Made by a program: the position numbers and the translations under genes. Of a stretch of DNA of 64,000 nucleotides, positions 1 through 6,524 are shown in pieces. Position 1 is the first letter of the stretch; every line of letters begins with the position of its first letter. This DNA is from Dolichospermum sp. ST_sed8 (GTDB lineage: Bacteria; Cyanobacteriota; Cyanobacteriia; Cyanobacteriales; Nostocaceae). The notes below the pieces were generated by a model. The model searched no databases. It saw only the letters and a program-made list of their open reading frames with translations, and was not told where the DNA came from. The DNA is taken from contig JAKOGY010000002.1 in assembly GCA_028658405.1 (NCBI GenBank), positions 1 to 64,000 on the forward strand, read 5' to 3'.

Positions 1-111
1 CTCTCTACAATGCCATTTTTGATCTGATAAAAGGTTAAAGACTTGTAATTGAGTTGCTCCTTGTCTAAATTGGGCTTTAATTGTCTCGACTAAATTTTGT
101 TGGTTTGTCAC
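1..111 (-). CDS. Partial gene overlapping the C-protein gene; possible restriction endonuclease N-terminus
   Basis: An open frame of 37 codons begins with GTG at 111-109 and runs off the left edge. The start overlaps the TGA of the upstream XRE gene in a GTGA arrangement, so translation is probably coupled. The visible N-terminus contains LLSDQKWHCRE. I do not recognise a family. In type II restriction-modification systems the gene directly behind a control (C) protein is usually the restriction endonuclease, and the C-box operator found upstream supports that reading. Function is inferred from position only, because the catalytic part lies outside the window. Confidence 0.5.
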   Translation of the reverse strand, partial: MTNQQNLVETIKAQFRQGATQLQVFNLLSDQKWHCRE

Positions 112-377
112 TGTATTCTATCGGCTTCGATTTCTATATTTTTGAGCAGAACGGACACACTAATGCCTAAGCCATCTGCAAGACTTACAAGAGCAGTCAG
201 GGAAGGATTCCTGACTCCACGTTCCACACCGGAAATGTATGTGCGGTCTAAGTTAGCGCGTAGTCCTAACTCCTCTTGTGAAATTCCTAACTCTGTTCTG
301 CGTTGTCTGACTAGATAACCCAAAGCATAAAGAATCTTTTGTTTTGATTCATTCATGTACTGATCTTGAGCGGTCAT
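108..377 (-). CDS. XRE-family regulator, probable restriction-modification controller (C) protein
   Basis: The 89-residue protein is a single XRE/HTH_3 helix-turn-helix domain. LGISQEELGLRANLDRTYIS forms the helix-turn-helix region and GVERGVRNPSL is the typical continuation. Size and architecture match controller proteins of type II restriction-modification systems, which are dimeric repressor-activators that time endonuclease expression. Two features support this over a generic XRE regulator: a GACT-N3-AGTC palindrome immediately upstream of the ATG, and a gene starting in overlap with its stop codon. A start at the second ATG (position 356) would remove seven residues and not affect the domain. 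No methyltransferase is visible in the window; it may lie to the left. Confidence 0.85.
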   Translation of the reverse strand: MTAQDQYMNESKQKILYALGYLVRQRRTELGISQEELGLRANLDRTYISGVERGVRNPSLTALVSLADGLGISVSVLLKNIEIEADRIQ

Positions 378-378
378 G

Positions 379-404
379 GACTATCAGTCTACGGACGATG
401 TGTC
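379..404 (-). promoter_or_regulatory. C-box operator of the controller protein
   Basis: A perfect inverted repeat GACTATCAGTC (379-389) fits the C-protein consensus GACT-N3-AGTC. A second, imperfect copy with outer arms GAC/GTC lies at 394-404, four bases away. Read on the minus strand this is GACACATCGTC, CGTA, GACTGATAGTC, ending two bases before the ATG. It closely resembles the paired operator sites described for Esp1396I-type controllers. The position implies autoregulation of the C gene and its downstream partner. Confidence 0.75.
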
Positions 405-500
405 ACATATCTGAAAAAATACATCTATTAAAAATAAAAGCCTTGATTATGCAAAAACCGGATATGATGATTGTGTTTTTTGCATGATTACTCAAATTTA

Positions 501-542
501 GTAACCTACTATACGAATTGTTATGAAAAATCACACTAACGT
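501..542 (+). promoter_or_regulatory. Class II NtcA-activated promoter of the former nirA operon
   Basis: GTA at 501-503 and TAC at 512-514 are separated by exactly 8 bases, a perfect NtcA box (GTA-N8-TAC). After a 22-base gap TAACGT at 537-542 matches the TAN3T -10 element. This is the textbook arrangement of NtcA-activated nitrogen-control promoters. It lies about 130 bases upstream of the nirA remnant. The promoter therefore looks intact although the operon behind it is destroyed. Confidence 0.8.
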
Positions 543-670
543 AACAATATCGGAACTGTCACACCACCAACCAGGAAACTACTATCAGTTATTTCCCCAA
601 CGTGGCAAGTACAGAACCGATAAGAACACGGATACACAGTTAATTAAGTCCTGTTCCCCAAAAAAAGATC

Positions 671-991
671 ATGATAGAAACAGCAACTACCACAGACAAA
701 CTAAATAAATTCGAGAAACTCAAAGCCGAAAAAGACGGACTCGCAGTTAAAAGCGAAATAGAAAATTTTGCCCAAATCGGTTGGGAAGCAATGGACGAAA
801 ACGACCTCAACCATCGCCTAAAATGGTTAGGTGTATTTTTCCGTCCAGTCACTCCCGGCAAATTCATGATGCGAATGCGTTTACCTAACGGCATTCTCAA
901 CAGCAATCAATTGTCTGCTTTAGCAGAAGTAATACAGCGTTACGGTGAAAATGGCAGTGCCGATATTACCACCAAACAGAATATACAACTA
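671..991 (+). pseudogene. nirA: Ferredoxin-nitrite reductase, N-terminal remnant
   Basis: The reading frame from ATG 671 encodes about the first 107 residues of NirA, including the family segment DLNHRLKWLGVFFRPVTPGK and the run ending DITTKQNIQL. Full-length NirA is around 500 residues or more, with four cysteines binding the 4Fe-4S cluster and siroheme; all of these are missing. At about 989-993 the sequence switches to narB, and a stop follows after SSF. The fusion point implies one large deletion that removed the rest of nirA, presumably the nitrate transporter genes normally found between them, and the start of narB. It cannot make an active enzyme. Confidence 0.9.
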
Positions 992-1386
992 TCATCCTTC
1001 TAGTCAATGAATGGTATGTGTTAAAGGTGCGACAATTGCTGAATCTTTAGATAAAGGTAGATTGCATTATCCAATGGTACGCGATTCTTTAAATGAAGAA
1101 TTTCGGCGAGTAAGTTGGAATGAAGCCTTTGATCTTATTACCCTCGCGTCGTGGTACAACTAAGTTTCCGGCTAAAGTCACAAAAGCTATTTCTCCTGGT
1201 ACTGTCTTTGTATATATCCACTGGGGTAAGCTATGGGCAGATGATGCGGAAGCTAATACGCTTACCCATCCAGAATCTTGTCCTGATTCCCTCCAACCAG
1301 AATTAAAAGCCTGTGCTGTGCAATTATTACCAATTCTTGTAGAATCTACCATCAAAAATTATCAACTTCAGTCCTCTCAATGGTAA
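992..1386 (+). pseudogene. narB: Nitrate reductase, two fused remnants (internal N-terminal piece and C-terminus)
   Basis: Right after the nirA junction the frame reads HPSSQ, an in-frame TGA (1008-1010), then [20 protein letters not shown] and [13 protein letters not shown]. This is the N-terminal region of cyanobacterial NarB just after its iron-sulfur cysteines. Glycine in the usual SSQGMVCVKG motif has become a stop. At about 1140 the sequence jumps, with a frame change, to the NarB C-terminus ([20 protein letters not shown], then [15 protein letters not shown]), ending at TAA 1386. The molybdopterin-binding core, roughly 600 residues, is gone. At least two deletions plus a point mutation are recorded. 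Confidence 0.9.
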
Positions 1387-1664
1387 GCTTTTAACTAGAT
1401 TCCTAAATTAGGAATTAATAATTTAACAAGAAATTTAATTATCAATAGTTATCATTATTTTTTTAAATACCTAAATTGTTAAAGCATGATCATGATTAGT
1501 TTTAAAATCCAAGTAATAATCTATTACTTTTAAAGTCACTTTCTTAAACTGCAAAGTTTGTGAAAGTAGAAAATATATGATTGTTTTTTATCCTTGAGAT
1601 TTATCTACAAGGCTTTTGTTTTATCTTCATAATTTCCAACTTAACTTTAACCAGAGGGTGTCAA

Positions 1665-2117
1665 ATGAGAAAATTAATTAAAAGATTTCTAGAAGTTACC
1701 AGTGATAAAAGTTTTATTCACTTGATTGAAATAATCGAGGTAATAGTTTCTAAATTACTATCTCTACTCATGGTAATAGTAATTTTTGCTACACTTGCTG
1801 ACTTAGCAATATTTATTTTTTGGGAAATACTTTCTCCAGAAAAAGGTCGTTTTAGTCAGACATTATTTCAAACTTTTGGATTATTTCTGAATGTTTTAAT
1901 TGCTTTAGAAATATTAGAAAATATTACTGGCTACTTAAAAAAGCACGTTTTACAAGTTGAATTAGTTATTGCTACTTCTTTAATTGCCATTGCTCGGAAA
2001 ATTATTATTCTTGATTTAAAAGTAACTGAAGGTATAGAAATTATCGGTTTAGGGATTGCGGTTCTTTCTCTATCAATTAGTTATTGGATAATTCGGAGTA
2101 GTCATTCTCAAAAATAA
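1665..2117 (+). CDS. PsiE-like phosphate-starvation-inducible membrane protein
   Basis: The 150-residue protein has four predicted membrane segments and the PsiE-family signature ITGYLKKHVLQVELVIATSL followed by IAIARKIIILD. The role of PsiE proteins is not well established; the family is named for phosphate-starvation induction in E. coli. I chose ATG 1665 because it follows an AGAGGG-like ribosome site and begins at the natural N-terminus MRKLIKRFLEV. The longer frame from 1581 would add 28 hydrophobic residues lacking family support. The gene stands alone, with AT-rich DNA on both sides. Confidence 0.8.
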   Translation: MRKLIKRFLEVTSDKSFIHLIEIIEVIVSKLLSLLMVIVIFATLADLAIFIFWEILSPEKGRFSQTLFQTFGLFLNVLIALEILENITGYLKKHVLQVELVIATSLIAIARKIIILDLKVTEGIEIIGLGIAVLSLSISYWIIRSSHSQK

Positions 2118-2558
2118 AGTCTGAATCAGGATTGCCAAGATTTAAGGATTAACAGGATAAAAACTGGATTTTATGACCTTGAAATTGAGTTATATAGGAC
2201 TAATATTTGATTTTTGATAGCTTGCGTGGCGTAGCCATAATATACTATTGGTGGGCAATGCCCACCCTACACTACTCAAATATCATTTATGATTTCTATA
2301 GCAGGAAAAAGGGAACATAATTGAAAGTCTTTTGTCCAATTTCTATGTAAATTGTATATATCCCAATCCGCTAATCGGCTTCCGTAAGGAATTTTTCAAT
2401 TTTGTATTTTGAATGGGAGCAATGGGAAGGCTAGTAAAGCTATAGTATATTTAGGAAAGGTGCGCGGCCGTGACTATGGCTAAAATTAAGTCTACTACCA
2501 CAAAATTTGATAGCGTGGCATCAGCCATAGAATTTGTTTAGACACACTTAGTAACTTG
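2118..2558. other. Intergenic region with palindromic repeat, no supported gene
   Basis: This stretch of about 440 bases holds no convincing gene. It contains the palindrome GTGGGCAATGCCCACCCTAC at 2251-2270, repeated exactly at 30371-30390. A 21-codon frame from ATG 2476 (MAKIKSTTTKFDS...) ends at 2541, just before the FHA-PrsW gene. I see no homology for it. Confidence 0.5.
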
Positions 2559-3908
2559 ATGACAGGCAAAAACGCAAGACAGAATGCATTTCTGCGGTTG
2601 GTGTCCAGTAAGGTCGAAGCTTCAGAGTCAGCATCTCGCTACTCATTGCTTCCTGGTAAAGAAATGGTAATTGGACGTGACCCCATCTGCCAAATTGTCT
2701 TGGATGCCATGATATACCGAATGGTATCTCGTCGTCATGCGGTAATCCGTCCCCTTTCTTTGTCTCCAGACAGCCGTCATAGCTGGGTAATTTGTGATTT
2801 GAATAGTGCCAATGGCACTTTTTTAAATGGAAAACACTTACAAGGATGTCAAGAATTACATTTAGGTGATCACATTTCCCTTGGTGCTGATGGACCACAA
2901 TTTATTTTCGAGTATGAAATTATTGCTCAAAAAACGGTAATAAATGTTAGTAAAGCCACAGTATTATCATCTGTTAATAACCATCATCCATCATCAAAGC
3001 AAGATTCTGTAAGCTTCACACAATTGTTTCCTATTATCTCTACTGGTAAGGATCTAACTCGCAAAGCCTACCTGATACCAGGAATCTTGACGGTAGTTTT
3101 TGTAGTGTTAATGTTTGCTACTGTAGGTTATCCCCAGGCAAATCAGCTAATTGTGGGATCTTATATCGCTTTTGCGGCTTACTATTTTGTTTATCAATTA
3201 TGTGGTAAATCTAAGCCTTGGTGGGTACTCATGGCTGCGGCATTGAGTACAATGTTAATTTTGCTCAGTCCTATATTAGATTTATTCATCAAAGTATTCC
3301 GAGATATCCTACCTGGAACGTTGAATACTACATCTCAAGATGGGATTACCTTTACCGAATTATTAGTACGAATGTTTTTTGGTGCGGGGTTAATGGAGGA
3401 ACTCCTGAAAATATTACCAGTATTAGGCGCATACTGGATTGGCAACTCCTTACCATCACCTTGGAAAGAACGGATCGGGGTTTGGGAGCCTTTGGATGGC
3501 ATTCTTCTGGGTACAGCTTCTGCTGTGGGCTTTACTTTACTAGAAACCCTTGGTCAATATGTACCCTTAATTTCTCAAAATTCTGGTCAATCAGTGGGTT
3601 TACAGCTACTTATTCCCCGCATTTTAGGTTCTGTGGCTGGACACATGGCTTATAGTGGATATTTAGGCTACTTTGTTGGTTTGGCTGTATTAAAACCCCT
3701 CAAAGGAAAGCAAATTCTCTCTGTGGGTTATTTGAGTGCTTCTGCACTTCACGCTTTATGGAATGCGACAGGTTCTATTAATGCTTTTTTCTTGGTAGTA
3801 GTTGGTGTTTTATCTTATGCCTTTCTCATGGCTGCCATTCTCAAAGCCCGGGTATTATCACCAACAAGATCGCAAAACTTTGCTACCCGCTTTCTCGACT
3901 CAAAATAG
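2559..3908 (+). CDS. FHA domain fused to PrsW-family intramembrane protease
   Basis: The 449-residue protein begins with an FHA phosphothreonine-binding domain at about 30-118: IGR at 38-40, SRRH at 57-60 and NSANGTFLNG near 82-91. A linker leads to a multi-spanning domain from about 170. This carries the PrsW-family motifs: MEELLK with adjacent glutamates 280/281, GFTLLETLGQY with Glu329, GHMAYSG with His362, and ALHALWN with His398. PrsW proteases cleave membrane substrates such as anti-sigma factors. The combination suggests a protease recruited by, or gated by, threonine phosphorylation. ATG 2559 is preceded in frame by TTG 2556, which could also start translation. It converges with the next gene across a GC-rich hairpin. 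Confidence 0.85.
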   Translation: MTGKNARQNAFLRLVSSKVEASESASRYSLLPGKEMVIGRDPICQIVLDAMIYRMVSRRHAVIRPLSLSPDSRHSWVICDLNSANGTFLNGKHLQGCQELHLGDHISLGADGPQFIFEYEIIAQKTVINVSKATVLSSVNNHHPSSKQDSVSFTQLFPIISTGKDLTRKAYLIPGILTVVFVVLMFATVGYPQANQLIVGSYIAFAAYYFVYQLCGKSKPWWVLMAAALSTMLILLSPILDLFIKVFRDILPGTLNTTSQDGITFTELLVRMFFGAGLMEELLKILPVLGAYWIGNSLPSPWKERIGVWEPLDGILLGTASAVGFTLLETLGQYVPLISQNSGQSVGLQLLIPRILGSVAGHMAYSGYLGYFVGLAVLKPLKGKQILSVGYLSASALHALWNATGSINAFFLVVVGVLSYAFLMAAILKARVLSPTRSQNFATRFLDSK

Positions 3909-3923
3909 CAGGAGTCCGAAGTA

Positions 3924-3943
3924 GGGGCGCAGGGTCTGCGCCC
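3924..3943. terminator. GC-rich hairpin between convergent genes
   Basis: GGGCGCAGGGTCTGCGCCC forms a strong stem-loop in the 37-base gap between two converging stop codons, so it could end transcription from both sides. The same kind of palindrome occurs at 13349-13367, so it is also a dispersed repeat. There is no clear T-tract. Confidence 0.45.
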
Positions 3944-3945
3944 AG

Positions 3946-4590
3946 TTAGGAGTTAGGTTGAGAATCATATTTTGAGAGATGTTGAAGGGCATAATCAGCG
4001 ATCGCTAAAGTAATTTTTGCTTGTTCTATTTCTGATAAATTTGCCCAATCTCGATGTTCAACATCTCTAATTATAGATGTCAATGTATGTGGTTTACTAC
4101 TTCGCATTGCATAAGCAAAAGGACGAGCTAAAACCAACAGATCATCTGTTTCCCAACTGGGTAGTAAAGCTTGCACACATTCCATTAGTTTCTCACTAGC
4201 TGATTGTTCAAGAATGAAAACTTCAGAAGCCTTTTGCGCGATTGCAGTGAGTAAAACTCCAGGGATAACCGAAAAAGCATTTTGCAAAGCTTCCTGAAGA
4301 TAATTAACTGTATTTTTACTAATATTTTTGTCTTCAATAACAGTAACTTGATCCCAAATTATATCTAGGTTTTGATAAAAATTATCAGCACTCGTGATCA
4401 ATTCTGAATCTGAGAACTCTTGCAAACCAAACTGTAGTTCTAAATCATGAAAATAAGCTTCTGAGGCTTCATCAGCCAGATTCCAGGGATATGTAGCATC
4501 TTCAGGTTCTAGTAGTGCTTCTAGAAATTCTAAATCTATATTCGAGGGGACAATATTCAAAATATTTAAGTCGTTAATTTGGTTTTTCAT
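3946..4590 (-). CDS. Hypothetical protein of 214 residues
   Basis: I do not recognise a family. The protein is acidic at the N-terminus (EALLEPEDATYPWNLADEAS), largely helical in appearance, soluble, and without a signal peptide. A repeated feature is a central segment rich in alanine and leucine (LQEALQNAFSVIPGVLLTAI), followed by a stretch containing SWETDDLLVLARPFAYAMR. It lies between an FHA-PrsW gene (convergent) and a CHAT-FHA gene on the same strand, separated from the latter by about 270 bases with an octamer repeat. Co-function with those signalling genes is possible but unsupported. Confidence 0.65.
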   Translation of the reverse strand: MKNQINDLNILNIVPSNIDLEFLEALLEPEDATYPWNLADEASEAYFHDLELQFGLQEFSDSELITSADNFYQNLDIIWDQVTVIEDKNISKNTVNYLQEALQNAFSVIPGVLLTAIAQKASEVFILEQSASEKLMECVQALLPSWETDDLLVLARPFAYAMRSSKPHTLTSIIRDVEHRDWANLSEIEQAKITLAIADYALQHLSKYDSQPNS

Positions 4591-4812
4591 TTTCTTCTCA
4601 CTATTAACTCATTGCTCTTGTTGACAACTACAACCTGAAAAATTAGATTTCCGTAAAATAATTGACTCCAGCATCTTTATCTGTTGAAGTTAAGAAATCT
4701 TAATACAGCAAATAGCAGATAAATAATATTAAACAGACAATGTGGTTAGTATATTAATTGTCCTGTCAGCTTACCACTAATAAACCTCAGCCCACAACAG
4801 GGTTTTAGTTTC

Positions 4813-4853
4813 ACTCCTGACTCGGTGACTCGGTGACTCAGTGACTCGGTGAC
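4813..4853. repeat. Octamer tandem repeat (GACTCGGT)n
   Basis: About four to five units of GACTCGGT, one with an A for G change, lie directly downstream of the CHAT-FHA gene. Related GACTCGGTGACTCC units occur at 37072-37103 in front of tadA. There are no spacers of unique sequence, so this is not CRISPR. Confidence 0.8.
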
Positions 4854-4863
4854 TTCTACGATC

Positions 4864-6483
4864 TTATTCTCGAATAAATTCCCAAATTTCACCTTTAGAA
4901 CTCCCAAACATCAACTGCATTCCCGATGTTAAAGGTACTTCTTCCCGCAAGATTTGTTGCCAACCATTAGGGCTTAAATACCAAGTAGTCCCATAGGTAG
5001 AGAAATCTTGTAAGTAATAAGTAGTAATTGATGTAGTTTCCTGGAGAGTATGCCGACATAAAATTTCCGCATGGCGTTTAGAAATATAAAGTTCGGGGAT
5101 GACAATATCATTATCTTTCGTGCGACCGATACGGGTGACACCAGGACGTAATGGCCACGTTTTACCCCCTGGTGAGAGCGATGTCTTCGCCCGCCCTAGG
5201 CATCGCAAATAAGCTGTGTTACTAGGGGTAGCTGTGCCAGAAATCGCCGGATCTGGTAGTTCCGTAATTCCTTCACCTACGTCTTTAATCAGTTCTCCGT
5301 CGAAATCAGGATGGAGGTAGAGAACTGGTAATGTCCAAGCTGGTTGATTGAATTTATACAGTGTTAATAGTTCTTGTCTGGCTATTGTCACTGCTTCATC
5401 AATGGATTTACGCGATCGCAAGCTGGCAGCAAACGTTTGAATAAAACTATGACTTTCGGCATCAGCAATTTCATCACGCATCCCCAAAACAGCCGGCACA
5501 CCATGACGAATCAGCACCTCAGCCAAACTACTAGCAGGTATAGCTTGATGATTAACTGCTGCTGGTTGCGCTCCCCAACAGGCGTTAAAAACTCCCAGTT
5601 TTATGCCTGTACGAGTTAAAACTTGAGCCAATTCTCTCCCATTAATTCTCAGTTCATTTCCTAAAAATAATGAGCCTCCATCCGGATCTGGTAATCCATG
5701 TCCAGCATAAAAGAATACATTATAAGCTTTAGTTTCTAACTCCCGAATTAACTCTGTCTTAGTAGGTTGCACCAGTGTTTTTACTGTACTAGGTGCATAT
5801 CCAGCGGCAGTTTTACCCACAGGACGGCCTTCTAACAATGTCTTCTTCAGTAATAACGCTTCCTGATCTAATTGTAATTTGTGATCATGTCCTAACACCA
5901 ACAGAATATTGACAGCCCGGTCGGTTCGCAATTCTGGCAGAGGTTCAACTTCGCTGATAGTCCGACTAAATAAAACATCTTGGGATAGAGATATGGCTGA
6001 TTGTCCAACCTCCCGCTGCATAATTTCCCAAGGTAAAGCAATCAGATCAGGATCACGGATTTCCAAACGAAAGCGTAATTGAGTCTGTTGACCCATAGCT
6101 ATCCCCCGACTCCGTTCCCAACTACTCAGAATAGCCCCATCAAATATCCAGCGCCAGAGATTAATGCCCAAGGATTGCATCAGACGACTACTATAGGGAC
6201 TGGGAATTTGACCTTCAGTAGATGAAATTATAGTTAAGGGTAATGTCTTAACTAATGTCGAAGTTGCACCAGATGTAACATCTAATGGACTATGACCAGC
6301 AAACATTTGCTGCCATTCTTGCCAAACTTGATTAAGTTCAGCGGAGAAAATACAATCACGGAGAACGTATCCACTGGGATATGGTGCTTTAACTACCCAA
6401 ATGGCGAAGTGATCTGTACCAGTATTTACTAGCCGGGTGATCGCTATACTTGCCGAAGGCATCGCCAAATTCAAGCTGGACAT
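4864..6483 (-). CDS. CHAT-domain protease-like protein with C-terminal FHA domain
   Basis: The 539-residue protein contains a CHAT caspase-like domain at about 130-400. LRFRLEIRDPDLIALPWEIM is the typical lead-in, and the catalytic dyad is His262 in FFYAGHG and Cys302 in FNACWGA. An FHA domain follows at about 443-530, with IGR at 452-454 and SKRH at 468-471. The usual NGT turn is altered to STYGTTW. CHAT proteins belong to the same peptidase clan as caspases and separases, and cyanobacterial HetF is a member. The upstream PP2C gene ends 41 bases before this start, so the two are probably one operon. The pairing joins phosphothreonine recognition and removal with proteolysis. Confidence 0.9.
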   Translation of the reverse strand: MSSLNLAMPSASIAITRLVNTGTDHFAIWVVKAPYPSGYVLRDCIFSAELNQVWQEWQQMFAGHSPLDVTSGATSTLVKTLPLTIISSTEGQIPSPYSSRLMQSLGINLWRWIFDGAILSSWERSRGIAMGQQTQLRFRLEIRDPDLIALPWEIMQREVGQSAISLSQDVLFSRTISEVEPLPELRTDRAVNILLVLGHDHKLQLDQEALLLKKTLLEGRPVGKTAAGYAPSTVKTLVQPTKTELIRELETKAYNVFFYAGHGLPDPDGGSLFLGNELRINGRELAQVLTRTGIKLGVFNACWGAQPAAVNHQAIPASSLAEVLIRHGVPAVLGMRDEIADAESHSFIQTFAASLRSRKSIDEAVTIARQELLTLYKFNQPAWTLPVLYLHPDFDGELIKDVGEGITELPDPAISGTATPSNTAYLRCLGRAKTSLSPGGKTWPLRPGVTRIGRTKDNDIVIPELYISKRHAEILCRHTLQETTSITTYYLQDFSTYGTTWYLSPNGWQQILREEVPLTSGMQLMFGSSKGEIWEFIRE

Positions 6484-6524
6484 GGATTCGTAGAAACTAA
6501 ACGTTCAAAACACAGCTATTTTTG

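Noticed and set aside
523-708. Open frame of 61 codons in the nirA leader
   Set aside because: Its ATG lies upstream of the -10 element of the NtcA promoter, and the sequence shows no family resemblance; it is probably leader DNA.
2476-2541. Short frame MAKIKSTTTKFDS just before the FHA-PrsW gene
   Set aside because: Only 21 codons, no clear ribosome site or homology; listed within the intergenic entry but not called as a gene.
4813-4853. Possible CRISPR or regulatory iteron array of GACTCGGT
   Set aside because: Contiguous octamers without spacers, also found in front of tadA; no replication genes nearby.
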